DNA of 64,000 nt from Tous-C4FEB sp044356555 (GCA_044356555.1 JBIKWB010000009.1:1-64000); one strand, 5' to 3'. Shown: positions 25,273-34,913, numbered from the stretch's first letter. Notes: generated from the sequence alone by a model not told the origin. A program made the numbers and translations.

Positions 25273-27363
25273 ATGTTCACGCGCCTTCTACTCGTTGCCG
25301 GCCTCATCGGCCCCGCGTTCGCGGCCGAAAACACCGACTGGTCCGTCTATCTCGGCGACAAGCAGCGCTCGCTCTACTCTCCGCTCGCCCAAATCACCCG
25401 GGCCAACGTCGACCGGCTCGCCGTCGCGTGGACCTATGACACCGGAGAAAAAGGCGAATACCAGGCCAATAACCTCATCATCGGCGGAGTCCTTTACACG
25501 GCCACCCCCAGCCGGCGCGTCATCGCGCTCGATGCCGCCACCGGCCGCGAACGCTGGATCTGGGACCCCGCGCAAACGCCCGCCGGCGCCGGCGGGCGCC
25601 GCCAACGTGGCCTCGTCTTCTGGCAAAACGAGACTGGCGGCGAGCAGCGTCTCTTCACCGCAGTCGGCAATTTCCTTTTTGCCCTGGATCCCGCGACCGG
25701 CCGCCCCTTGCCCGATTTCGGCACCGCCGGAGCCATCCCGCTCAGTTTCGACTCCGAGACCGAAGGCACCCATCGCGTCGGTCTCAACACCCCCGGCGTC
25801 GTCTACCGCGATCTGCTTATCGTCGGTGGCTTCGGCGGTCCCGGTGCCGTCCGAGCCTTCGATGTGCGCACCGGCCTCCGCCGCTGGATTTTTCACCTCA
25901 TTCCGCGCCCCGGTGAAGTCGGCCACGACACCTGGCCGGCCGACGCCTATAAAACCGCCACCGGCGCGATGCCGTGGTCCGGCCAATCCCTCGACGAGGC
26001 CCGCGGTATTGTCTACGTCGCCACAAAAACCGCCGAACCGGATTTCTACGGCGCCGACCGACTTGGCCAAAATCTCTTCGCCAACTCCCTCGTCGCCCTC
26101 GACGCGGCCACCGGAAAACGCCTCTGGCACTATCAAATCGTTCACCACGACCTCCTCGACAAAGACCTGCCGTGCGCCCCTGTCCTGCTCACCGTCACGC
26201 ACCGCGGTAAAAAAATCGACGCCGTCGCCCAAGGCACCAAGCACGGCTACCTCTTCGTTTTCAATCGCGTCACCGGAGAGCCGCTCTGGCCGATCGAGGA
26301 AAAACCCGTGCCCGCCTCCACGCTGCGCGGCGAACACGCATGGCCGACCCAGCCGTTCCCCACCAAGCCCGCCCCGCTCACCCGCCAAGCTTACACCGAG
26401 GCCGACGTTTCCACGATTTCCCCCGAGGCGCGCGCACTCACCGCCGACCGCATCCGAATCTCGCCCAATTTCGGTCCCTTTCCGGCGCCCAGCCTCACCG
26501 AGACAATTATGTTTCCAGGCTTCGACGGCGGCATGGAGTGGGGTGGCGGTTCCGTCGATCCCGCCGGCGTCTACTACGTCAACGTAAACGAGATCCCGTG
26601 GTTGCTCCAGATGGTGGAGACGCGGCGCCCCGACGGCACCCCGCTCCCGCGCGGCGAGCGCGACTACCTCGTCCACTGCGCCGCCTGCCACGGCATCGAC
26701 CGCAAGGGCCTCCCCGCCGCCGGATTCCCATCCCTGCTCGACATCGAGAAACGCCGCACGTCCGACGAGATCGCGCACATCACCCGCAACGGTTTCGGCC
26801 GGATGCCCGCCTTCGACAAAATCCCCGAGCCACAACGCGAAGCGCTCCTCGCTTACGTGCTCGGCCAGCCGGCGGCATCCGCGAGCGGACGGCCCGACGA
26901 AGCGTCCGCGAAAAAATCCAACGACAAAACTCCGCCCTATGCCTTCGGCGGTTTCCGCCGCTGGGCTGATCAGGCCGGTTACCCCGCGATCAATCCGCCG
27001 TGGGGCACACTCAACGCCGTCGATCTCAACACCGGCGAGCTCAAGTGGAAAGTGCCGCTCGGCGAATACCGCGAGCTTTCCGCCAAAGGCATCCCGCCCA
27101 CCGGCACCGAGAACTACGGCGGCCCCGTCGCGACCGCCGGCGGTCTGCTCTTCATCGCCGCCACGGCCGACGAGACCATCCGCGCCTTCGACCAGACTAC
27201 GGGCAAAATTCTCTGGCAGGCGCCGCTCCCGTTCGGCGGCAACGCCACTCCGAGCACCTACGCCGTCGCCGGCCGCCAGTATGTTGTGATCTCCGCCGGC
27301 GGCGGCAAATCCGGCCGCCCCGCCGGTGGCAGCATCGTCGCCTTCGCCCTACCTGAGCCCTGA
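25273..27363 (+). CDS. PQQ-dependent dehydrogenase with inserted cytochrome c domain
   Basis: A 696-residue periplasmic quinoprotein. A signal peptide (LLLVAGLIGPAFA) precedes an eight-bladed propeller with typical strands (TPSRRVIALDAATGRERW, LVALDAATGKRLWHYQIVHHD, LNTGELKWKVPLGEY). A cytochrome c module is inserted between blades: heme motif C469-A-A-C472-H473 and probable Met ligand M511 in FGRMPAF. Such enzymes oxidise alcohols or sugars and pass electrons to the respiratory chain via the heme. The substrate cannot be told. It follows the MMPL gene by 45 bases on the same strand. No PQQ synthesis genes are in the window. Confidence 0.92.
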   Translation: MFTRLLLVAGLIGPAFAAENTDWSVYLGDKQRSLYSPLAQITRANVDRLAVAWTYDTGEKGEYQANNLIIGGVLYTATPSRRVIALDAATGRERWIWDPAQTPAGAGGRRQRGLVFWQNETGGEQRLFTAVGNFLFALDPATGRPLPDFGTAGAIPLSFDSETEGTHRVGLNTPGVVYRDLLIVGGFGGPGAVRAFDVRTGLRRWIFHLIPRPGEVGHDTWPADAYKTATGAMPWSGQSLDEARGIVYVATKTAEPDFYGADRLGQNLFANSLVALDAATGKRLWHYQIVHHDLLDKDLPCAPVLLTVTHRGKKIDAVAQGTKHGYLFVFNRVTGEPLWPIEEKPVPASTLRGEHAWPTQPFPTKPAPLTRQAYTEADVSTISPEARALTADRIRISPNFGPFPAPSLTETIMFPGFDGGMEWGGGSVDPAGVYYVNVNEIPWLLQMVETRRPDGTPLPRGERDYLVHCAACHGIDRKGLPAAGFPSLLDIEKRRTSDEIAHITRNGFGRMPAFDKIPEPQREALLAYVLGQPAASASGRPDEASAKKSNDKTPPYAFGGFRRWADQAGYPAINPPWGTLNAVDLNTGELKWKVPLGEYRELSAKGIPPTGTENYGGPVATAGGLLFIAATADETIRAFDQTTGKILWQAPLPFGGNATPSTYAVAGRQYVVISAGGGKSGRPAGGSIVAFALPEP

Positions 27364-27452
27364 GCGAAGTCATTCGCGGGACCGGCCCGCGTCTTGGCCC
27401 GCGTCCTTTCAGGACTCGTCAACCGCCGCCGCGTTCTCTCATCGTCGCCCCC

Positions 27453-28613
27453 ATGTCCGACGAGCCAACACCCTCGCCCTCAGCGCCCGATTCGACCTTT
27501 CTCACCCCAAGCCAGCGCCGCACCATTGGCTTTACCCTCACCCTCGCCGCCCTCTTCGGCGCCGTCGCGCTCATCATCGCCGGCTTCATCGTCCTCGGGC
27601 GCATGGTCAGCTTTTTTTCGAGCGTCCTCTGGCCGCTCGCCGTTGCCGGCGTCCTCGCCCTCATTCTCCGCCCGATCGTCGATCTGTTTGTCGGGCGGCT
27701 CAAACTTCGGCGGCCCGCTTCGGTCACCTTGCTCTACGGCTTGGCCTCCCTCGTCTTCGCGGTTTTTCTTTTTTTACTCCTCCCGCCCCTTATCGACCAA
27801 CTGCTCACCTTTATCACCTACGTCCCGACGCTCTGGGCCAATGCGGGCAACTACATCGAGCGCCACTACCCTGACTGGGTCGCTCTCGCCCAACGCCAAC
27901 TCGCCAACCCCACCGTCCGCCAGCTCGCCGACGCCGCCTTGGTCGAAGCCCGTGGCTTGCTCTCCCATACCCTCCCGTCGCTCAAAGCCGCAGGCGGCAG
28001 TCTCCTCGGGGTCGGCGCCTTCGCCGCTCATGTCGCCATCATTCCCGTTTACCTCTTCTTCTTCCTCCTGTCGTCCGGCGAGCCCACCCGGCACCTGCGC
28101 GAACAACTCCCGTTTCTCAAGCCGTCGTTGCGCGAAGATCTCGTCTTCCTCGTCCGCGAGTTCATCGGCATCGTCGAATCTTTTTTCCGTGGGCAACTGC
28201 TCATCGGCCTCATCATGGGCGCCCTGCTCGCCGCGGGCTTCACGCTCATCGGCCTCAAGTTCGGCCTCGTCATCGGTCTCTTTGTCGGAGTCCTCAACAT
28301 CGTCCCCTACCTCGGCAGCATCATTGGCATCGCGATTACGTTGCCACTCGCCTTTCTCCAGCCCGCCGGCGGCTGGCAACTCGTCGGCCTCGTCGTCCTG
28401 GTGAAGGTCATCGTGCAGACGATCGAGGGCTGGTTCCTCACCCCAAAAATCATGGGCGAGCGCACCGGCCTGCATCCGGTGACCATCATCGTCGCGATTT
28501 TCTTCTGGGGCACCGCCTTCGACGGCATCCTCGGCATGTTGCTCGCCATCCCGCTCACCGCCTTCTTCGTGACCGCCTGGCGCCTCGCAAAACACAAATA
28601 CCTTCCGGCCTGA
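27453..28613 (+). CDS. AI-2E family transporter (PerM-like)
   Basis: A 386-residue membrane protein of the AI-2 exporter/PerM family: an N-terminal helix pair (TIGFTLTLAALFGAVALIIAG, LWPLAVAGVLALILRPIVDLF), a long periplasmic loop, and the conserved C-terminal bundle with GQLLIGLIMGALLAAGF, VLNIVPYLGSIIGI and TIEGWFLTPKIMGERTGLHP. Members export autoinducer-2 or act as Na+/H+ antiporters; substrate here is unassigned. It lies 89 bases after the PQQ gene, same strand. The N-terminus is polar and Ser/Pro-rich. Confidence 0.92.
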   Translation: MSDEPTPSPSAPDSTFLTPSQRRTIGFTLTLAALFGAVALIIAGFIVLGRMVSFFSSVLWPLAVAGVLALILRPIVDLFVGRLKLRRPASVTLLYGLASLVFAVFLFLLLPPLIDQLLTFITYVPTLWANAGNYIERHYPDWVALAQRQLANPTVRQLADAALVEARGLLSHTLPSLKAAGGSLLGVGAFAAHVAIIPVYLFFFLLSSGEPTRHLREQLPFLKPSLREDLVFLVREFIGIVESFFRGQLLIGLIMGALLAAGFTLIGLKFGLVIGLFVGVLNIVPYLGSIIGIAITLPLAFLQPAGGWQLVGLVVLVKVIVQTIEGWFLTPKIMGERTGLHPVTIIVAIFFWGTAFDGILGMLLAIPLTAFFVTAWRLAKHKYLPA

Positions 28614-28619
28614 TTTCGG

Positions 28620-28653
28620 TGTCATTGAGAGGAGCGCAGCGACGCGGCCATCT
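28620..28653 (+). repeat. Dispersed-type repeat fragment
   Basis: The stretch reading GTCATTGAGAGGAGCG followed by CAGCGACG and GGCCATCT resembles a repeat seen in many unrelated bacteria (GTCATTGCGAGGAGCG, AGCGACG, GGCAATCT). Only one half is visible here, between the AI-2E and zinc-ribbon genes. The resemblance is from memory. Confidence 0.4.
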
Positions 28654-28666
28654 AGAAATCTTTACC

Positions 28667-28945
28667 ATGTCCCGCGACCCAGAGCCACCCACCGAATGCG
28701 CCCAATGCGGCGCAGAAATCCCGCCCCGCGCCCGCGCCTGCCCCGGCTGCGGCGCCGACGAACGCACCGGCTGGCGCGAACAGTCGGTCTACGACGGCCT
28801 CAACCTTCCCGACGACGAGACCGACGACGACACCCGCTCCGCCCCCCGCAGCTCACGCCCTCGCGACCGCCTCGCGTGGTATTGGGTCCTTACGATCATT
28901 GCCGTCCTGTTACTCCTGATCGTGTCCGCCCTCGGTCTCCGTTAG
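28667..28945 (+). CDS. Zinc-ribbon membrane protein, unknown
   Basis: A 92-residue protein with an N-terminal zinc ribbon (CAQCGAEIPPRARACPGCG, four Cys in two CxxC pairs). It is followed by an acidic linker (DDETDDDT) and one C-terminal membrane helix (WYWVLTIIAVLLLLIVSALGL). Such tail-anchored zinc-ribbon proteins are common but have no fixed function. The ATG at 28667 starts the conserved part; in-frame upstream codons come from the repeat at 28620-28653. Confidence 0.7.
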   Translation: MSRDPEPPTECAQCGAEIPPRARACPGCGADERTGWREQSVYDGLNLPDDETDDDTRSAPRSSRPRDRLAWYWVLTIIAVLLLLIVSALGLR

Positions 28946-28955
28946 ACGCGGACCG

Positions 28956-29348
28956 TCAATCAAACCATTCGTCCCTCGGATCGAAGGCCGGCACCGGGAT
29001 GTTCACGATTTTCATTTTTCCCACGGCGCGATGCCGACAACCCGGCTTGATGAAAATCGATGTCATCGGCTTCACCGGAATCATTTCGCCGTCGAGTTCC
29101 ATGAACCCCTCGCCCTCGAGGATCAGATAAATCTCCGTCAGCTTCTTGTGATAGTGCGTCCGCGCATCGCTCTGGATATCGACCAAGTGGATCGTCGCCG
29201 TCGTATTCTCCGGCGTCGCAAACCCCCGCCGGGCAAAACCGCAAGGACACGCGACCGCCGGCACCGCATCAAGCTGCGTGATCATGTAGTTCTTTGCACC
29301 GGCGGCGGCGGTCGTTGCAGGAGTAAGGGAGTTGGCGAGCGTCGACAT
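28956..29348 (-). CDS. Cupin domain protein
   Basis: A 130-residue single-domain cupin. Motif 1 reads THYHKKLTEIYLILEGEG, with two His and one Glu as metal ligands, and motif 2 reads PGCRHRAVG with the third His. Small cupins bind Fe, Mn or Zn and serve as isomerases, dioxygenases or sugar-binding proteins; no specific reaction can be read. It is transcribed against its neighbours, convergent with the zinc-ribbon gene and divergent from the ligase operon. Confidence 0.85.
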   Translation of the reverse strand: MSTLANSLTPATTAAAGAKNYMITQLDAVPAVACPCGFARRGFATPENTTATIHLVDIQSDARTHYHKKLTEIYLILEGEGFMELDGEMIPVKPMTSIFIKPGCRHRAVGKMKIVNIPVPAFDPRDEWFD

Positions 29349-29483
29349 GGTTTTGAAAAACAGGCGGGGGACTGCGGATAAGCGGCATCCAAGCGAATTT
29401 CACCCGCCCGCCTAGCCAAAATTCTGCCCCTCTTGCTTGCACCCGCCGGGAAGCTCCCCGTCTTTTGCCAGCTCCGCGAACCT

Positions 29484-32195
29484 ATGGCTTGGGATGTTCA
29501 GTTTCTCACCGGAAGCATCTATCTTCCTCAAATCGATTGGTGGCTCGACGCCCACCACCCGGCGCCGCGCTCGTTCGTCTCGCACGCGCACTTCGACCAC
29601 CTCGCCCCTCACCGCGAGATCCTCTGCTCCACCGGCACCGCCCGCCTGATGCGCGCCCGCATGCCCGGCGACCGCATCGAGCACATCCTCCCGTTCGAAC
29701 ACACCGAGCAGCTCACGCCCGACACCACCGTCACGCTCTACCCCGCCGGCCACATCTACGGCTCCGCCCAATCCCTCCTCACGCACCCCGACCACGGCCG
29801 TCTTCTCTATACCGGCGATTTCAAACTGCGCCCCGGTTTCTCCGCCGAGCAATGCGCCACGCCCCACGCCGACGTCCTCATCATGGAGACGACCTACGGC
29901 CTGCCTCACTACGTGCTCCCACCCACAGCCGACGTTCTCGCTGCCATCGTCGCCTTCTGCCGCGAGGCCATCGCCGACGGTGAGACGCCCGTCCTCTTCG
30001 GCTACAGCCTCGGCAAAAGTCAGGAAATGCTCTCCAGCCTCGCCGGCGCGCAACTCCCCGTGATGCTCCATCCGCAGACGCTCCGCCTCACGCGCGTCTA
30101 CGAAGAACTCGGCCTCACCTTCCCGCCTTACCGCGAATTCGTTGCTGAGGAAGTCGCCGGCCACGTCGTCATCTGCCCGCCACAATCGCGCACCTCCGCC
30201 TTCCTGAAAAAAATCCCCGCCCGCCGCACCGCCATGATTACCGGTTGGGCCCTAGATCCCGGCGCGATCCATCGCTACCAATGCGACGCCGCCTTTCCCC
30301 TCTCCGATCACGCCGACTACGCGGACCTCCTGCGCTTCGTCGAACTCGTGCAACCCACCCGCGTGCTCACCCTCCACGGCTTCGCCCGCGAGTTCGCCGC
30401 CACCCTCCGAGACCGCGGCCTCGAAGCGTGGGCCCTCACCCACCCCAACCAACTTGAGCTCCCCCTGCCGAAACCGGGGCGCGTTGTCCCTCACGCGCCT
30501 TCTGCCCTGCCCGATCCCGCCGCCGCCCTGATCCCTCCGGCCTCCGACTCCTTCCATGCCTTCGCTGCCCTCGCCAACGAGCTAAAGGATACGCCGGCCC
30601 GCCTCGATAAAACCGAAAAACTCCGCGCCTTCTTCGTCGCGCTCGGTCCAATCTCAACCGACGCCGCCGCCCTAGCCGCCCTTTACCTCACCGCGCGCCC
30701 CTTCCCCCAATCCTCCGCGCTCACGCTCAATCTCGGTTACGCCCTCATAAAGCGCGCTCTCCACGCCCTCTCCGGTCTCAACGAAGCCGATTACCGCGCC
30801 GCTTACCAACGCTTCCCCGACGCCGGCGATGCCGCCGAGGCCGCCCTGAAAAGCCGCACCACGCCCGCGCCCTTTCCCCTCGTCGCCGTCGGAGAATTCC
30901 TCACCGCCCTCGCCACCACCCGCGCGCCCACCGCGAAACTCAGTCTACTCCAATCCCGCATCGGCAACCTCACGCCCGTCGAGGCAAAGTTTTTGATCAA
31001 GCTGCTCCTCGGCGATCTCCGCATCGGCCTCAAAGACAGCCTCGTCGAAGACTCCCTCGCCGCCGCTACCGGCCAGCCGGTCGAACTCGTCCGCGAGGCC
31101 CACATGCTCTGCGGCGACCTCGCCGCCGTTACCCGTGCCGCTTTTTCCAATTCGCTCACCTCGATTCAACTCCGGGTTTTCCAACCCGTCCAGTTCATGC
31201 TCGCCAGCCCCGAGCCCTCCGCCGACGCCATCCTCGCCCGCCTTCCCGCCCCCCTCTGGCTCGAAGAGAAATACGACGGCATCCGCTGCCAGCTCCACAA
31301 ATCCGGCGACCGCGTCGAACTCTACTCGCGCGACCTCCATCGCATCACCCCGCAGTTTCCCGACCTCGCCCGCGCCGCGCTCACTCTGCCCGCCGACTGC
31401 ATCCTCGACGGTGAACTGCTCGCCTGGAAGGACCACCGCGCGCTCCCTTTCGCTGAACTCCAAAAACGCCTCGGGCGCACCGGTGGTAACGACTTCTTCC
31501 TCGGCGCCGAAATCCCCGTCGCCTTCTCCGCCTACGACCTCCTCTGGCTCAACGGCGCTTCCCTTCTCAAATCCCCCCTCACGTCCCGCCGCACCGCCCT
31601 AGCATCCCTCCTCAATCAAGAATCTGAAATCGAGACTCGAAAATTCATCCTCGCCCCCACCACCGCCGCCCACACCGCCCTCGACATCGAAGCCGCCTTC
31701 CTCGCCGCCCGCGCCCGCGGCCACGAGGGCCTCATGGCCAAAGACCCCGCCAGCCTCTACACGCCCGGCCGGCGCGGCCTCGCTTGGCTCAAACTCAAAA
31801 AAGCCTACGCCACGCTCGACGTCGTCGTGGTCGCCGTCGAATTCGGCCACGGCAAACGTCGCGACGTCCTCAGCGATTACACCTTCGCCATCCGCGACGA
31901 AACCGAGGGCAACCGCCTGCTCACCGTTGGCAAAGCCTACTCCGGCCTCACCGACGCCGAGATCGCCACGCTCACCGCGCATTTCCTCGAAACCACCACC
32001 GAGCTGAAAGGCCGCCTTCGCCGTGTCATCCCCGACACCGTGCTAGAAATCGCGTTCGACAATATCCAGCCGAGCGCACGCCACGAGAGCGGCTTCGCTC
32101 TCCGCTTTCCCCGCATCGCCCGCCTCCGCCCCGATAAAACCCCCGCCGAAATCGACACCCTCGCAACCTGCCGCCGCCTCGCCGGCGTCCCGTGA
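29484..32195 (+). CDS. Fused metallo-beta-lactamase exonuclease and ATP-dependent DNA ligase
   Basis: A 903-residue protein joining two proteins that are usually separate. Residues 1 to about 335 are a ligase-associated MBL/beta-CASP exonuclease: H34-A-H36-F-D38-H39 metal site, PAGHIYGSAQ, YTGDFKL, METTYG and FPLSDHADY. Residues about 355-903 are an ATP-dependent ligase: an alpha-helical DNA-binding domain, nucleotidyl lysine K596 in EEKYDGIRCQLH, DGELLAW, HEGLMAKDP and WLKLKKAY, then an OB-fold. Ligases of this class seal nicks in repair. ATG 29484 is preferred because MAWDVQF matches the paralogue's start; a TTG lies 51 bases upstream. Helicase and PdeM genes follow. Confidence 0.93.
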   Translation: MAWDVQFLTGSIYLPQIDWWLDAHHPAPRSFVSHAHFDHLAPHREILCSTGTARLMRARMPGDRIEHILPFEHTEQLTPDTTVTLYPAGHIYGSAQSLLTHPDHGRLLYTGDFKLRPGFSAEQCATPHADVLIMETTYGLPHYVLPPTADVLAAIVAFCREAIADGETPVLFGYSLGKSQEMLSSLAGAQLPVMLHPQTLRLTRVYEELGLTFPPYREFVAEEVAGHVVICPPQSRTSAFLKKIPARRTAMITGWALDPGAIHRYQCDAAFPLSDHADYADLLRFVELVQPTRVLTLHGFAREFAATLRDRGLEAWALTHPNQLELPLPKPGRVVPHAPSALPDPAAALIPPASDSFHAFAALANELKDTPARLDKTEKLRAFFVALGPISTDAAALAALYLTARPFPQSSALTLNLGYALIKRALHALSGLNEADYRAAYQRFPDAGDAAEAALKSRTTPAPFPLVAVGEFLTALATTRAPTAKLSLLQSRIGNLTPVEAKFLIKLLLGDLRIGLKDSLVEDSLAAATGQPVELVREAHMLCGDLAAVTRAAFSNSLTSIQLRVFQPVQFMLASPEPSADAILARLPAPLWLEEKYDGIRCQLHKSGDRVELYSRDLHRITPQFPDLARAALTLPADCILDGELLAWKDHRALPFAELQKRLGRTGGNDFFLGAEIPVAFSAYDLLWLNGASLLKSPLTSRRTALASLLNQESEIETRKFILAPTTAAHTALDIEAAFLAARARGHEGLMAKDPASLYTPGRRGLAWLKLKKAYATLDVVVVAVEFGHGKRRDVLSDYTFAIRDETEGNRLLTVGKAYSGLTDAEIATLTAHFLETTTELKGRLRRVIPDTVLEIAFDNIQPSARHESGFALRFPRIARLRPDKTPAEIDTLATCRRLAGVP

Positions 32196-32246
32196 TTTCG
32201 CATCCTCCCCTAGCCTTGTCCACCCGTGTTCATCTTTGGGTAAACA

Positions 32247-34862
32247 ATGACTGATCACGTCGCCATCCCTGCGCCCACGCTCACCGAGCCCCAGCTCTTC
32301 TCTGCTCTGCACCCCGGGCTCGCCGCTTGGTTCGCGCAGCGCTTCACCCACTTCTCCCCCGCCCAACGCGCCACGGTCCCCGAAATCCTCGCCGGCCACT
32401 CCACGCTTCTCTCCGCTCCCACCGGCAGCGGCAAAACGCTCGCCGCCTTCCTCGGCGTCTTCGACTCTCTCGCCAAGCTCCACGCCGCCGACGCCCTGCC
32501 CAACGGCATTGTCGCCGTCTACATTTCCCCGCTCCGCGCTCTCGCCTACGATCTTCAGAAAAATCTCCAGCAACCGCTTACTGAGGTTGGTTGGGACTGG
32601 CTGCGCATCGGATCGCGCACCGGCGACACTCCCGCCAAAGACCGCGCCGCCCAGAAACGCCGACCGCCCCACATCCTCGTCACCACACCCGAGAGCCTGA
32701 CTCTCCTCGTGAGCCAGCCGTCGTGGACGCCCGCCTTTCGCCACACGCGCTTCCTCATCATCGACGAACTCCACGCCCTCGCCGAAAACAAACGCGGCTC
32801 GCTCCTCATGGTCACCGCCGAGCGCCTCGAAGACCTCGTCCATCCGCCTGCGTCCGACCAATCGAAAATCGACCATCAAAAATCGAAAATCCTCAGGATC
32901 GGCCTCTCCGCAACGGTCGCGCCGCTCCCCACCGTCGCCTCATTTCTCGTCGGCCCCATGCGTAGCGCGCGCATCGTCGAAATCGTCCAGCGCAAACCTG
33001 CCCGCATCGAGGTCTTCTCCCCGCTCGAACGCCGTGCCTATCCGGCCGCCGGCCATACCGCCGCCCGCATTCTTCGCCAACTCGCCACCTTCCTCGGCCA
33101 AACCCGCACTACCCTCATCTTCACCAACACCCGCGGCGCCGCCGAATCCATCGGCCTGCGCCTCAAGCAACTCCTGCCCGAACTCGCACCGTTGATCGAG
33201 GTCCACCACGCCTCCATCGATCGCTCCGTCCGCCTGGAGGTCGAGGACCGCTTGAAACGCGGCGAACTCCGCGCCGTCGTCTGCTCCTCGTCTCTCGAAC
33301 TCGGTATCGACATCGGCTCCATCGACACCGTCGTCCTTGTTTCCGCGCCCAAAGGCGTCGCCCGCGCCCTCCAACGCATCGGCCGCTCCGGTCACTCGAT
33401 GGACCGAACCAGCCACGGCGTGCTCGTCGCCACCAACATCAACGACCTCGCCGAGTGCGCCGTCACCGCCTGCATGATGGACCGCCGCGAACTCGAGCCC
33501 GTCCGCATCAACGAAAATCCCGTCGACGTCCTCGCGCAGTCCCTCGTCGGTCTTGCCGTCTTCGCCAGCGTCACGCCCGACGAAGCCTTCGCGCTCGTCC
33601 GCCGCACGTTCCCATTTCGCACCCTCACCCGCGAAACCTTCGACCGGGTCCTCCGCTATCTCGACGGCGGCGGCGTCTCCCTCGAACGCGCCTACCGCGA
33701 CACCTTCGGCAAGGTCATCATCAATGCCGAGGGCCACCTCGCCCATCCGCGCACGCGCACCGCCCGCGACTATTTTCAAAACATCGGCACGATCTCCACC
33801 GAGAGCATGATCACGGTAAAAGTCGGCCGCCGGAATCTCGGCCAGCTCGAAGAGTCGTTTCTCAAACGCATGAAGCCCGGCGACGTATTCGTCCTCAACG
33901 GCCGCGCGCTCCGCCTCGTCTCCACCTCCATCCTCAGCGCCAAAGCCGTTGCCGCCGACGGCTCCCTGCCCACGGTCCCGCGTTGGGGCGCAAAAATGCC
34001 GCTCGCCAGCGGTCTCGGCGACGAAGTTGTCCGCCTGCGCACCGCCGTCTCCAACCTCCTCGGTAGCTCCGGGACCTCCGGCACCCGCGTAGCCACCGCC
34101 CACCACTTTCTCCGCGACCACTACGCCCTCACCGACGCCAACGCCACCGCGCTCATGGAGCATTTCTCCCTGCAAGCCGAGGTCTCCGTCATCCCCACGT
34201 CCGCGTTTTTTCTCATCGAGCTCTACCGCGATCCCCGCTCCGACCTGCTCAATTATTTTTTCCACTCCCTCATCGGCCGCAGCGCCAACGACGCCCTTTC
34301 CCGCATCGTCGCACAACGCGTCCAAGCCACCCGCGGCGGCAACGCCCTCGTCACGATCGACGACTACGGTTTCCTCCTCACATTGAAACCGTTTCAAGCC
34401 CTCTACACCACCGACGACTGGCGACCGCTCTTCCGCCGCCACGGTGCCGAGGTCGACCTCCGCCTCGCCCTCGCCGAAAGCGAACTAGTAAAATGGCAGT
34501 TCCGCTGCGTCGCCCAAACCGGCCTCATGGTCCCCCGCCGCACCCGCGGCGCCGAGCGCGGGGCACGCAGCCTCCAATGGAGTTCCGAAATCATCTTCGA
34601 AGTCCTCCGCAAACATGAACCCGACCACCCGCTCCTCGCCGAGGCCTACGCCGACGCCACGCTGCGCTTCCTCGATCTGCCCCGCGCCATCCGCTTTTTT
34701 GACGACGCCGCCGCGCTGCCGTGGCAACTCCGCGTGGTCGAGCGCGTGAGCCCGTTCTCCTTCGGTATCTTCGTGAGCAAGCTGAAGGAAACCATGACGC
34801 TCGAAGACCCCGAAACCACCATCGAGCGCCTCTACCACGAGATGTATGGAATCGAAAAGTAG
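32247..34862 (+). CDS. Ligase-associated Lhr-type DEXH-box helicase
   Basis: An 871-residue superfamily 2 helicase. RecA1 has a Q-motif FSPAQRATVPEIL, Walker A APTGSGKT (K63), PLRALAYDL, TTPESLTLLV, D173-E-L-H176 and LSATV. RecA2 has IFTNTRGAAES, SSLELGIDIGSIDTV and QRIGRSGHS. A winged helix and the Lhr-core C-terminal domain follow. It belongs to the ligase-associated helicase subgroup, encoded beside the ligase, PdeM and exonuclease in many bacteria and linked to DNA damage response. Residues about 204-215 (QSKIDHQKSKI) are an in-frame short repeat inserted just before LSATV. It starts 51 bases after the ligase. Confidence 0.94.
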   Translation: MTDHVAIPAPTLTEPQLFSALHPGLAAWFAQRFTHFSPAQRATVPEILAGHSTLLSAPTGSGKTLAAFLGVFDSLAKLHAADALPNGIVAVYISPLRALAYDLQKNLQQPLTEVGWDWLRIGSRTGDTPAKDRAAQKRRPPHILVTTPESLTLLVSQPSWTPAFRHTRFLIIDELHALAENKRGSLLMVTAERLEDLVHPPASDQSKIDHQKSKILRIGLSATVAPLPTVASFLVGPMRSARIVEIVQRKPARIEVFSPLERRAYPAAGHTAARILRQLATFLGQTRTTLIFTNTRGAAESIGLRLKQLLPELAPLIEVHHASIDRSVRLEVEDRLKRGELRAVVCSSSLELGIDIGSIDTVVLVSAPKGVARALQRIGRSGHSMDRTSHGVLVATNINDLAECAVTACMMDRRELEPVRINENPVDVLAQSLVGLAVFASVTPDEAFALVRRTFPFRTLTRETFDRVLRYLDGGGVSLERAYRDTFGKVIINAEGHLAHPRTRTARDYFQNIGTISTESMITVKVGRRNLGQLEESFLKRMKPGDVFVLNGRALRLVSTSILSAKAVAADGSLPTVPRWGAKMPLASGLGDEVVRLRTAVSNLLGSSGTSGTRVATAHHFLRDHYALTDANATALMEHFSLQAEVSVIPTSAFFLIELYRDPRSDLLNYFFHSLIGRSANDALSRIVAQRVQATRGGNALVTIDDYGFLLTLKPFQALYTTDDWRPLFRRHGAEVDLRLALAESELVKWQFRCVAQTGLMVPRRTRGAERGARSLQWSSEIIFEVLRKHEPDHPLLAEAYADATLRFLDLPRAIRFFDDAAALPWQLRVVERVSPFSFGIFVSKLKETMTLEDPETTIERLYHEMYGIEK
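32860..32891 (+). repeat. Short A-rich direct repeat within the helicase gene
   Basis: AATCGAAAATC occurs at 32860-32870 and again at 32881-32891, with a period of 21 bases (seven codons), keeping the frame open. Its AT-rich composition contrasts with the surrounding GC-rich gene. Confidence 0.7.
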
Positions 34863-34913
34863 GGATACACAGTTTCCGATCCGATTGGTAATTTTCCGCC
34901 TGCTCCCTCCCGC

